DNA from: Trametopsis cervina
Taxonomy: Eukaryota > Basidiomycota > Agaricomycetes > Polyporales > Irpicaceae
Reading direction: 5' to 3'
Assembly (NCBI GenBank): GCA_022385755.1
Contig: MU278366.1
Coordinates: 124,001-188,000 of the forward strand
DNA: 64,000 nt
This document shows positions 1-11,018 of this stretch, piece by piece; positions within the stretch are counted from its first letter, which is position 1, and each line of letters begins with the position of its first letter. The notes beneath the pieces are model-generated. The model was not told the origin of the DNA and ran no database searches. It saw only the letters and a list, made by a program, of their open reading frames with translations. Both the position numbers and the translations under genes were made by a program.

Positions 1-30
1 GGATAGGTAGATAGGTAGATATATATATGC
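1..30. repeat. GATA/TA simple repeat at array edge
   Basis: The window opens with GATA-like repeats that grade into a short TA run. The sequence just after it resembles the DNA that follows the TA run at about 20,726-20,745, i.e. the far end of the five-gene array. This suggests the window starts at the end of a further unit lying to the left. Confidence 0.6.
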
Positions 31-130
31 TCGCAGCAGCTATGCCTCAGAGATTATCTTGAACATAGCATAGCAAAATCGCGGCCTTAGGCAGATATAT
101 AGTTCTGTGGCGTAGATGTATATCTCACTT

Positions 131-210
131 AGAAGAAAGAAGCAAGCCCTTCTGCGCGCGAAATGTATCTATATTCTAGCGTTTTTGAGGCTAGAAACAT
201 GAACATGAAC
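131..210 (-). repeat. Relic of the upstream region of the gene starting at 23,707
   Basis: These 80 bases align without gaps to 23,731-23,810, the upstream region of the minus-strand gene that starts at 23,707, at roughly three quarters identity by eye. No copy of that gene's coding part follows. It reads as a leftover from an older duplication with internal deletion. Confidence 0.55.
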
Positions 211-2751
211 TGCTATTGCGCGTCGTCGATCTCAATGAACGGCATCGAAAAATCTGCAGGTGCATGCATTTCTTTGGAGCAGTGACACAACCGGCTCGAG
301 CGCCACAACGATCCTCACGGTTTCGTCTTCTTGGCTTGGGCGTCTTTTGTCCCTGCTTCTGACCCTCCCGGCGGCGAAGTCGTTTCGCAACACCCCGTCG
401 TTTTCGACCAAGCCAACCGCTCAAGCTGAGATCCGAGACTTCTACGGTCCCTGCAGCCGCCTCTTTGCAGTCGAAGCGCGCCTGCGATCTGAGCGAGCTG
501 CTGCAGGGACTTGGAGGGCCTCTTCCTCCAGCTTTCTGTAATGCCGAATGTCCGGACACTTAGACTGTGTGTCGCCATGCAGGGCAACAAGGTTTCTGTG
601 GGTGCACGAATACGCGAGCTTCGCGCTGACGCCTCCGCTCGACACATCCACTGCTCTGGGCTCAAGCCGTTCTCGTGAAAACGCACAACCACTGCGCCGT
701 TGTGCCACCAACCTTCCTATATATTGAATCCACCTTTCTATAAACTGCGTCGTTATATTGCTTTCTCGGAACGTCTCCGATGCACATATCGATCGCCCTC
801 GAGTACAATCCCTCAGTCTGGCAACCCAGATACGGTGGCATTCGGAGAACACGTTGATGGAGTCGATGGTAGTCCAAGATATGTTGGTGAGCAGGCCCTG
901 ATATATAAATGTAACGAGAACATTGATTTTCGCTTTCTTTCTTCACAAGAGGCAATAACACCAGCAATATCGAAGTCTCCAAATTCGGCGGCTCGTCGTC
1001 TCCAGGCATATCAGAGAGGTTGCTTACCGTACGTCAAGTAACACTCCAGGACGCGGTGACGCGGGCTTGAAGTGATAAAGCAACACTGGAACTAAGTTTC
1101 GTCGACCCTGACGGTGACTCTTGCCAACGCGTCTCGCTTTCCACGACTCCAACCCGTATCTGGCATCACGACAGGTCTCGATTGTATGCGGCATTATCAC
1201 ATCATTTCGTAGCCAGGTCCTCTCGCTTTCGAAAACTCAGTGCTAACGACCCAGCCACGTTGCGCTGGGTTTCCCTAGGAGATCGGACATTGATGCTTGA
1301 ACGTGATGATTGCTAGAGGTAACTTGGAAAGCCGAACCCGCCGGATGTGCACCCTTTGAACCCCTCCATCCGGTATGGGCATTGTGCTACACACGGTATC
1401 GCTTCCAAAAACCCGTCAACCTTTCGCCTTCCAAAGCCACAGATACGGCTGGGCTTGACAAGCAGGCTCAAGAAGTGGTTTAAGACGGCAGTGAGTTAGG
1501 ACCGGTATATGAGGTCTCGCGCGTTGATTAAATTGAGCAGCGGTTCCTTGCTCTCTGTTCTCAGCGGAGTGGTAATATCTGCACTGAGGCAGGTAATCAC
1601 ACGTGTGGAGGCAGTCATACCCTTTTTTCTGAATCTGTTGTACAGCTCGGAGGACCCTTCCAGCCCTCTGTCAACGAAGCTTGTCGCGCGAGCGGCAGTT
1701 TCCGCAGTCTCGTGGACATGGCGGCCTGACGTGGTTGAAAGGCGTATCGGACAGGTCGATCGCGGTCACTCTAGTGACCGGTCTATCTCGCACAGCAGCG
1801 ATACTGTCACCAGCACGTCTTGATAGCACCCAACACCCAAATCTTTAGCTTTTGGGAACCAACTTCCGTTTGCTTTCCGCGTTCCAGAGGTACAGTGGGT
1901 GCTGAAGCTGAGGGAAATTCTGGACGATTTGGTGAGCGAGTCCTAATCCATGAGACGTCAAAATCTGATAAAGATATCGGGAGCAGTGGTTCTCTGCTCT
2001 TGGTTCTCACAGAAGGCGGTGCTTGAGGAATATTAATATGCCGATATCGATATATTCCCGAATAAAGTTCATCTTATAGAGGATCTCGAACTGGTGGTCG
2101 ATGATATTTCATCAACCCCTTCCGCAGCTAGACACTTGAAGGTAATATCTTCACAGCATCACATCTGCACTGAGGTCAGTAATCACACGTGTACTTATAG
2201 CTTTCACTGAATACTTTTAATTTGTGCAGCTCGAATAACGCTTGCAGTCTTCATATCAGCGGCACTGGCGGCACAAGCATCGGCCTCCTTGTGTTCTCTA
2301 AAGAAATCGCATAAGTTGGTTGATTATCGTCTTTGCGACGGCTGTTGGTACTGATGTATGAACGTGGTGAACAGTGTGCACCTAAATAATAGCTCCCCCA
2401 ATCTTCGACTTCTCAACCCGAACATTGTCTTCATTGGGAGTATAGTATTCGGTCGAAGCCACAATATTGAGGACCGCACATGCGCTCTGTCCTGCGGCTT
2501 TGTGGTGTCATACGGAAGCTGAAATGCACGAACAAATTGGTTGAAAATGCCAAAACGGCCTGACCCTGGCATACATTTATAAGAAGCTACATGCACTGCT
2601 TCTGATCCAAGGATCGCTATACAGCCAAGTCTGGTATATATAGTCCCCTGCTATCACTCCTCTGTCGCAATCAGCTCACATTAACTCGCCCGTTCACTTT
2701 AAGCACGCACTCCTGTCCAATATCCATCTTTCAACCCCCTTCAACGACATC
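211..2751. repeat. Intergenic repeat blocks upstream of A1
   Basis: No gene is supported here. Three kinds of block recur upstream of other A genes: about 290-540 resembles 5,140-5,420 and 13,270-13,560; about 1,320-1,450 resembles 9,360-9,520 and 16,760-16,970; about 1,600-2,300 resembles 5,450-6,320, 9,750-10,500 and 17,100-17,920. About 800-1,000 loosely resembles 13,690-13,880. The short open frames differ between copies, so the repetition is at the DNA level and not protein coding. Confidence 0.6.
2696..2703 (+). promoter_or_regulatory. Weak TATA-like element of A1
   Basis: ACTTTAAG lies 56 bp before the A1 start codon, at the same spacing as better TATA matches in A2, A3 and A5. Confidence 0.4.
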
Positions 2752-4784
2752 ATGTCCGACAATCCATTCGACCCGTCGGCCACATCTTCTTTTATTTCGC
2801 TGGGGGGCACGCTGGGTGTATTGGCAATCGGTGAGTGATTCTTAACACGGAGATATAATATATCTACCACGCATTCACGCTCGTCAATCACAGCTGCTTA
2901 CTTGGGCTCTGCGTATGCTATTCGATTTACTCATATTTCGACGTTCAACTGAAACAGAGTGACATCTCTCCCCTAGACTTTACGGCGTGACGACCGTGCA
3001 GACCTTCATATACCGCCAATGCCGCGAGCGCGACCCTATAGCTGTAAGGTATTCGGTGAGCAATATGCCAGCCACGCCCATCCGCGCTGACGTAGGCGCA
3101 GGTATACCTCTTATGGCACGTATCGTGGGTATCATGTGATGTGCGGCCTCTTACTTATGCCCCTTGTAGGGTCATAGATACCTTCCAGTCCATATGCATG
3201 CTCCACCTCATGTACTTTTACTGCATTAAGAATTTCGGCAACCTGAGCGGTCTGAAAGCCTATCCCTGGTGCGCAAACGCTTACAATGTACTACTGACGT
3301 CTGTGACATGTTTTGTCCCTTAGGACCTGGTCGGTGAGTTTCGCTATATCATGTTGGAAAATCGCGCCCGTGATTAATGTCTCCTGTGCAGGCATTCACG
3401 GTCATGTCTGTGCGTTATAATTCTCTCCGTTGCGCACCTATACAATGGTGCTTATATTTTCTCAGGCACTCAACGGGGCTCTCGTCACAGGGTAAGAGTA
3501 TCCAGAAGATAACGCCTCAAGCTGATGTCGTATGCCTAGCTTGTACGCTCATCGTCTGTGGAAACGTACGTTTGGTTTAATTAGTATCGTGTTGCGGGAG
3601 CGCAGCTGATACACCCTTCAGTCTCCGGAAATATATGGGCCATACTACTGATTGTGAGTCCTGAAAGTCAATATGATGCTTCGAACTGTCTTACACCGTT
3701 GCTATTACACAGGGGGTGGCTGCCGTATTGACATTCGGTACGGCATTCTGTCTGACTATATAATTCCGTTCTATCGTTCATCGTAATGGCGCATTTGTCT
3801 TAGTTGGAGGTATAGGTAGGTCATGAATACGTGACAATGATGATTACTGAGCTAAATTTAATTTTCACAGACCTTAGTATACCTAGGTCAGTCAACATGC
3901 GAGATCTAGTAACCTGTGGCCACCAACAGCAATTTGATACAGCGCGAACCGTCCGAAGATCCTTGCAACCGATCGAATGGCCCGAGCAAGCATTCGCTCA
4001 CTGTAAACGCCCAATATAATGCTCATTGGGTTTACTCTAGTGGTCATGGTGCCTCTGGGTTATATCTCAGATCGTTTCGGACGTCACTATCGTCGTTGTT
4101 CTCACAGTGTTCCTGCTTCGCAGAAAGACGGGCCTTGGACGGTACGCTCCCGCACAGATGCTATTCCCTGCTTGCACGCTCACAACGGCGAATTTGCAGG
4201 ACTGGATCGATTATCAACCTCATCATTATTTACTCTCTCAGTACGTGTCTCATAACCAGGTGGGTCGTGTTTAAAAGTCCTAAGCCGATATCGCTTCCGT
4301 ACTCACGTCGCGCCAATCAAAGCGCCACTAATATTGCTATGCTGGTGACTGTACGTGCTTGTCGTTGCCTCAAGCCCGTCCAAAGCTGACTCTTATTAGT
4401 CCGCGATGCTGCCTGGGCAGCTCTACGATGTTGGCCTTGCGGTGCTACTACCCAAGCGTACGTATCTTCGCGAACTGCAAATTTAGATAACCACGTAGGG
4501 CTCACCGCGACCGCCGCCCAGTAACGCTCAACTCACTGCTTGCAATGCTGAATACGAGGGACTTCCTGAAGAACAAGATGTACCACGATAATGGCGAGCC
4601 GGTGTCGATACACCTATCGCGCCTCCCTGGCTCCTCTGCAGAGGTGGTGTCTGGTCCACAGACCCCGCCTTATGTCGAAGCCAACATAGTGAGCGAAGCG
4701 TTCGACCCTTCGAGACATAGCTGTGACGCAGCCCCTTTCTAGGAATTGGGTATTCAGGTGGAGAAGTCGGTGATCCAGGTCTAG
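2752..4784 (+). CDS. DUF6534-type multi-pass membrane protein, copy A1 (20 exons)
   Basis: The encoded protein is about 298 aa and resembles basidiomycete DUF6534 membrane proteins. Seen here: N-terminal MSDNPF, a first helix ending LYGVTTVQTF, W-V-I-D-T, the late helix block around S-D-V-T-I, the R-R-K-T-G motif, and LNSLLAMLNTRDFL near the C-terminus. By hand the gene splices into 20 exons of 79, 19, 79, 14, 99, 10, 18, 26, 26, 32, 25, 12, 16, 16, 71, 60, 28, 58, 167 and 42 nt, with all phases consistent and no stop. Intron 4 has a GC donor (3,116). Exon 14 must use an acceptor 6 nt downstream of that in the other copies, because the usual AG is GG here. The apparent stop near 4,740 is the acceptor TAG of the last intron. 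Function is unknown; a membrane location is inferred from hydrophobicity. It is the first of five tandem copies. Confidence 0.8.
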
Positions 4785-6951
4785 CGCACCGTTGGACGAG
4801 GTCGTATCAAGAACATGAGTGTGAAGCTGCATTAAGGTATCGTTGGGTGGTTCGTCCATCACTATTCTAGGCATAGTGCAACAACGCTCGTGGTGTGTCC
4901 GCATGTGAGATCGTATATTGCATATGTATGCTATGTTCTGAAGCTCGCAGACATTCTTATCATATTTCAGCTACTTCCTTTTATAGGTATCATATAAACA
5001 CAGCGACAGCGAGGGTGCTACATACGTCGCGATCAGCTTCGCGTATAGGACAGTACTCTAACCCACAATTCTCCTTCATCGACATCAATGTGCGACATCA
5101 AGATTCGGGTGCATCTCTCTGAAACCAACGGGAAGGGAGGCTCTCGGTACGAGCGCAACAACGCCCTTGTATTATGGAAAGTGAGCTTGGTAAGCGATAG
5201 AGCTCACCGCAATAGATGACCGGTCCGCCTCCTGGAGCGTCTTCATCCTTGGTTCCCGCCGCCTCTTGGTGGTCAATTCGTTTCGTAACGCCTCGTCGCA
5301 GAACTCACGCTTTAGACTAGAATGGTCTCTCAAGCCGAAGCCGGAAGCCACATTGCCTCTTCCATATCGAAATGCTGAAGTTCATCGCCTATGATTTGTG
5401 CTCGCTGCTTCAGGGACCGGACCGGGCATGCCCTCTTTCGTCAGCTTGATGATAAACTTTCTCTGAATATGTTTTTCAGCTCAGAGGATCCTTCTAGCCC
5501 TCTGTCAACGAAGCCTGTCGTGCCAGCGGCAGTTACCGCGGTCTCGTGGACATGGCGGCTTGACATGGTTGTAAGGCGTATCGGACAGGTCGATCGCCGT
5601 CACTCCAGTGACCGGTCTATCTCGCACAGTAGAGGTACTATCATCAGCATGTCTTGATAGCACTCAACATCCAAATCTTCTGACTTTCGGAACCTTGCGC
5701 TAGCATGGCGGTCACTTTACGTTTGGTTTCGCAGGAAGACGGACATGAACACACGAACGTGATTACTCCGCCATCAGCCTGAGTCTGGCGAATTAACACA
5801 CAGAATACACGCTCTCGGAATCCCTTGCGATGCTAACGCTTACCTCGCGCTCCAGTGCAGCATATCGAACCCTCTCGAGACTTTGACATGTGAACCATCG
5901 GGAACAGGCATCATGTCGTTCACAGTATCGCTTATGAACTGCCTTCTGCTCCCCGCGTTCCAAAGGTGCGGTGGCTGGTGAAGCTGAGGGAGATACTGGA
6001 CGATTTAGTAAGCGAGTACCAATTCATGAGACGTCAAAATCTGATAGAGATATCGAGGGCAGTGTTTCTCTGCTTTTTGTTTTCACAGGTGGCGGTGCTT
6101 CATAGCAATATTGATACACCCCCAAATAAAGCTCATCTCACGAAGGATTTTGATGTGGTGGTCGATGATAGATCACCAACCCTTTCCGTAGCTCCGGGGT
6201 ACATCTTCACGGCATTGTATCCGTACTGCGGTCAGTAATCACACGTGTGGTTGCGCTTATAGCTCTATCTGAATAATTTGTGCAGTTCAAAGAACGTTTT
6301 CATCGTTGAGGACAACGGTACTGGCGGCACAAGTATCAGTCCACTCGCCTTCTCTAAAGATACCGAATCAGGTTGGCTGCCGTCACTCTGACGCCCCGCA
6401 CACCTCGCACCGGACACTTAAGATGTGAGCGTGAACATGATATGGCGTTACAAAGACTGTTCATCCTCCGAGCCTTTCATCCACAAATCGAACTTGGTAG
6501 TGAAGCCAACACATCTCTTGTCTTACCGCTCCGGTATTCAATTTCGCATCGCCAAGAGCTATAGTTATGACCACTGACAGCTAGACTTTGCGACGCATCT
6601 TGGTTTCTCCATCTAAACCATTGTTTCTACCAGGGAAATTGTATTTTCTCGGGGCGACGGTGATGATAAATGCCGATGAACTTTGTACTGCGGCCTTGTG
6701 GCGCGGTACTGAAGCCAAATACACACCGAAATTGCTCAGGGAACGCCAAAGGTGCCTCATTCTCCATGCACACTCATACGAGGTTACATGCGCTGTTCCA
6801 GGTCCAAGGGCATCTATCAGTTGAACACCGCATAACACCTCCTATGCTACGGCCCCTCTGTTGCTGTAAATGTACGTCGACTCACACATTCACTCTATTT
6901 AAGTACGTACTCATCTCGATGATTTTTCTCTCAGCCTCTTCCAACAACACC
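4785..6951. repeat. A1-A2 spacer with shared repeat blocks
   Basis: No gene is supported. The part about 5,450-6,320 is a copy of the block at 1,600-2,300 and 17,100-17,920, and 5,140-5,420 matches 13,270-13,560. These blocks were duplicated with the genes and are diverging. Confidence 0.55.
6896..6903 (+). promoter_or_regulatory. TATA-like box of A2
   Basis: TATTTAAG lies 56 bp before the A2 ATG. The equivalent position is occupied by related elements in A1, A3, A4 and A5. Confidence 0.6.
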
Positions 6952-8967
6952 ATGTCCGACACTCCAATGAACCCGTTGACCATTCCCATGCCTCCTGCTA
7001 TCTCGCTAGGGGGGACGCTCGGTGTATTAGTAATCGGTGAGCGGAACATACCACTGATATTTCTAACACACATTCACGCTAACGAAACGACAGCTGCTCA
7101 ATTGAGCGCCGTGTATGCCGTTCAGCGTTACTCACATTTCGGGACCCTACTGAACTGGAACGACATGCTCCCTCAGGCTCTATGGCGTCACGACCGTGCA
7201 GACCTTCATATACCACCAGCATCGCGAGCGCGACCCCAAAGCGCTCAGATACTCGGTGAGCAGGATGGTGCCAGCCGACCGCCTCTTCGCTAATCTATGT
7301 TCACGCAGATATACCTCCTATGGCACGTATCGCGAGCGTTAGCGTGACGTGCGGGCTCCCTCTCATGCCTGTTGCTGTTGTAGGATCATAGACACCTTCC
7401 AGTTCATATGCATGCTCCACCTCTCGTACTTTTACTGCGTCAAGAATTTCGGTAATCCGATCGGTCTGAACGCCATTCCCTGGACATGGTCGGTGAGTGT
7501 CTCCGTATTAACTTGTCGGAAATCGAGACCCATGGTGATTATGGTGATGTTATCTTCTGTTCAGGCATTTATGGTCATGACTGTGCGTCCTTATGCTCCC
7601 CCTCTCTGCTGTACACTCATACGACCTCGCCCACATTTGATTATCCAGCCAATCAACGGAGTTCTCGTTACAAGGTAATAGGGAGCTTTCGGAAGACAGA
7701 GTTTACGACTGATATCGCTTGTTTAGTTGGTACGCTCACCGCGTGTGGAAGCGTACGTTTGTTTCGTAGCGTTTTGTTGCGGAAGCGAAGCTAACGCGTA
7801 ATTCAGTGTCTAGAAATATATGGGTCATCCTGCTTATTGTGAGTCCTGTAAGTGAACATGATGTTCGAACCCTCTCGAATTGCTGTGATCACACAGGGGG
7901 TAGCGACGGTATCCTCACTCGGTACGGCATCTTGTTGGAATATGTAATTTCGTCGCAAAATTGATAGCATTCACGCGATTCTCTAGTTGGAGGCATAGGT
8001 AGGTCAAAATGTGTCCCAATGAAGATGACCGAAGCTGAAACTCCTTCTCACAGCGCTTAGTGTACTCAGGTCAGTCAACACGCGACATCTAAGATATACA
8101 GCCGCACACACCAACTTCATACAGCGCGAGACACCCGACGTTTTTTACATACATCCAAGCAGCCCAAGCAAGTATTCGCTCGCCGTGAATACCCATGATC
8201 ATGCTCAACTGATCCACCGTAGTGGCCATGGTATCTCTGGGTTTCCTCACAGATCGTTTCGGATGTTACTATTACCATCTTCCTCACAGTGTCCCTGCTT
8301 CGCAGAAAGACGAACCTCGCACGGTACGCACCTGCACGAACACCACTCCTTGCTTGCACACCCATAATGATACATATGTAGGACCGGCTCAATCGTCAAC
8401 CTCATTATCATGTACTCTCTTGGCACGTGTCTCATAAGCAGGTAAGTTGAGCTTGAATGTCCTGACTCGATGTCACTGCCGTATTGATGTTGCGCGAACC
8501 GAAGCGCTATTACTATCGCTATGGTGGTGACTGTAAGTGCTCCTCGTTCTTTTATACCCATTCAAAGCTGATGCATGTCAGTCTACGATGCTGCCTGCGC
8601 AGTTCTACGATAGCGGCCTAGCGGCTCTACTACCCAAGTGTACGTATCTCCACGAACCGCCACATTCAGACGAAGATGTAGGGCTGACTACGACCATCGC
8701 CCAGTCACGCTCAACTCTCTGCTTGCGATGCTGAACACGAGGGACTTTCTGAGGAGCAAGATGTACCATGATAATGCCGAGCCGGTGCCGATGCACCTGT
8801 TGCGCCTCCCTGGCTCCTCTGTGGAGGCAGTGGCTGGTCCACGGACTTCGCCTTATACGGGAGATAGCATAGCGAGCGAGGCGTTCGACTCCTCGAGAAA
8901 TAGTTGCGACGCGATTTCTTTCCGGGGATTGGGAATTCACGTCGAGAAGTTGGTCATTCAGGTCTAG
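6952..8967 (+). CDS. DUF6534-type membrane protein, copy A2 (two introns lost)
   Basis: This is a paralogue of A1, about 320 aa. It keeps the A-type exon sizes except at two places. First, the intron that in A1, A3, A4 and A5 separates the 99-nt and 10-nt exons is cleanly absent at 7,482/7,483. The coding bases on both sides join without gain or loss. Second, the last intron has lost both splice sites (donor GC instead of GT at 8,872; acceptor ending GG at 8,925). Its 54 bases read through in frame, adding 18 residues before the conserved I-H-V-E-K tail. Intron 4 has a GC donor (7,323). All other junctions phase correctly and no stop is present, so I call it intact. Function is unknown. Confidence 0.78.
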
Positions 8968-11018
8968 TACACACGTTGAGCAGCACATATCATCGTCAAA
9001 ATGGGTGTGGCGCCGCATTCGTCTATCGATATTTAGTCTAGGCATTGCACAACGATGTGTCCGAGGGTGGTAATACACTGTAAATGGTGTTTTGAAACTC
9101 GCAGACATTTTTGTTGGCTCTCAACTACTTTGCGTAGTCACATGTATAAAATAAACACAGCGGTAAGAAGGCCAACGGGAACGGAAGCCCCGGTCCGTGC
9201 GCCACAACGCTCTCGTACATTTATAGGTAAAGCTTACTAAGCGAGAACTCACACGCGGTTCGTCTTCTTGGGGCGCCTTTATCCTTTGTACCCAACCTCG
9301 AGTGAAGTCCAATCTTAACACCTTGCTGTAAACCTCGCCCTTTTGACTGGTACAAACCTTCCCGCTTTTGAAAATCCGCGCGGGAAAGCCGGTGGCTCTA
9401 CGTTGGTATCTGCAAGAGGACGAACAATGACCGTTGCTGGAGCAAGCCGAACACGCCGGGCATGTACTCTTCCCTCCATTCGCAACACTGAAACAGGCAT
9501 CGTCTTACTCACGCTGTCACTTCTAAAGTCTCACAACTTTACACTTTACACTTTATACTTTTCAAAGCAATGCACTCGATGAGCAACTTGATGGAACCTA
9601 GTGATGATACTATGATAATATATTTCGGTAAGTTAGTAACAATACACGCGACCTCGAGATTTGATAATATATCGATAACAGTGGCCCTCCGCCTTCTGTT
9701 CTCAGCCAAGTGCTTGTCGCTCATATGCAATCAAACTCTTTTGCAGCTACCCTTCTAGAGGCTGTATTTCCTCCCACCGGCACCGTCAGCTTCTGTGGTT
9801 TCGTGGACATGGCAAACTTGTCGATACCGAAAGGCGTATCTGATAGGTTGATTCCCGTCACTCTACTCACCGGTCTATCTCCCACACCAGTGACATGAGC
9901 GCGCGCACGTTCTGACGGAACCAAACATCCGAATCTTCTAGTTTTCGGCAACCTCGCGTTGGCAAGCCAGGCACTCTAACGTTCGGTTTCGCAAGAAGAC
10001 TGACATAGACACACGAACATCACTATACCTGGAGCCTACTATCAGCCTGAGTCTGGCAACCCATCGCGCAGGATGCACGCTCTCGAGTATCCTTACTAAT
10101 GCTTAGCTCGCTATACAGCGCAGCACCCCATACCCTCTCGCGACTCTGACATGTGAACCACCAGGAGCAGGCATCATGTCACTCACAATATCGCTCCCGA
10201 ACTCCCGTCTACTCTCCGCGTTTTAAATGTACAGCGGCTGCTGAAGCCTACGGAAATGCTTGACGATCGGGTGAGCGGGTGAGCACTGATTCATGAGATC
10301 TCGGAGTCTGATAAACATATCGAGAGTAGTGATTCTCTTATTTTTGTTCCCACAGGAGGCGATTCTTCACAAAAGTATCAATATAACGATACCGTCAGAT
10401 AAAGTTCATCTCATGAAAGATTTCTGAGTGGTGGCCGATGATAGATCACCAACCCTCTCCGCAGCTGCGGGATATATCTTCGCAGCATCACATCCGTCCC
10501 GAGGTGGGTTATCACACACACGTCGTTCAAGGTATGGTCTTGAGTGGGAGGAAGCCTCATCTACCCTCTGAGCTCATCATCAGCTGACCGGACCTTGACC
10601 GCTAATAGTGATTTTTTGAGCCATCTCGTCTAGGTGTTGTTGGGACTGAGGTATGGACACAATGAACGGTGCGCACCTGCTTAACATCTCCCCCTATCTT
10701 GAACTTTCTTTCCAACTCGAGTGTTGTTTCCATCAGAAATACGGTGCCACAATGATTAGGAATGCGCATGCAGTGTATTCTATGGCTTCGTGGTGCCGTC
10801 TGGGAGCTGAAATGCACACAGGAATTAGTTGGAAAAGGCCAAACCGGCCTGATTTTCACATACGCTCGCAAGAGGCCACACGTGTTGCTTCAGACACAAG
10901 GACGGCTACACAGCCAAGTAGATACGGTTTCTCATGCTATGGAACCTGTGCCGTAGTGCTTATAAGCACGTAGCGCTGTCCAGAATCTATCCCTCTCTTC
11001 ACCCTCTCCAGCCACATC
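8968..11018. repeat. A2-A3 spacer with shared repeat blocks
   Basis: No gene is supported. About 9,180-9,310 matches the block at 290-540, 9,360-9,520 matches 16,760-16,970, and 9,750-10,500 matches 1,600-2,300. Short open frames here are not shared between copies. Confidence 0.55.
10961..10966 (+). promoter_or_regulatory. TATA box of A3
   Basis: TATAAG lies 58 bp before the A3 ATG, the same spacing as in the other A genes. Confidence 0.55.

Noticed and set aside
3115..3125. Alternative donors a few bases after the 14-nt exon, which would make A2 and A4 look broken
   Set aside because: Using TG/gc or TG/gt gives W-V-I-D-T or W-I-I-D-T in every copy with correct phase, so the upstream donor is right.
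4735..4745. Apparent premature stop in A1 and a frameshift plus stop near 20,586 in A5
   Set aside because: Comparison of all copies shows a last intron whose acceptor is the TAG; the final exon then reads correctly in both.
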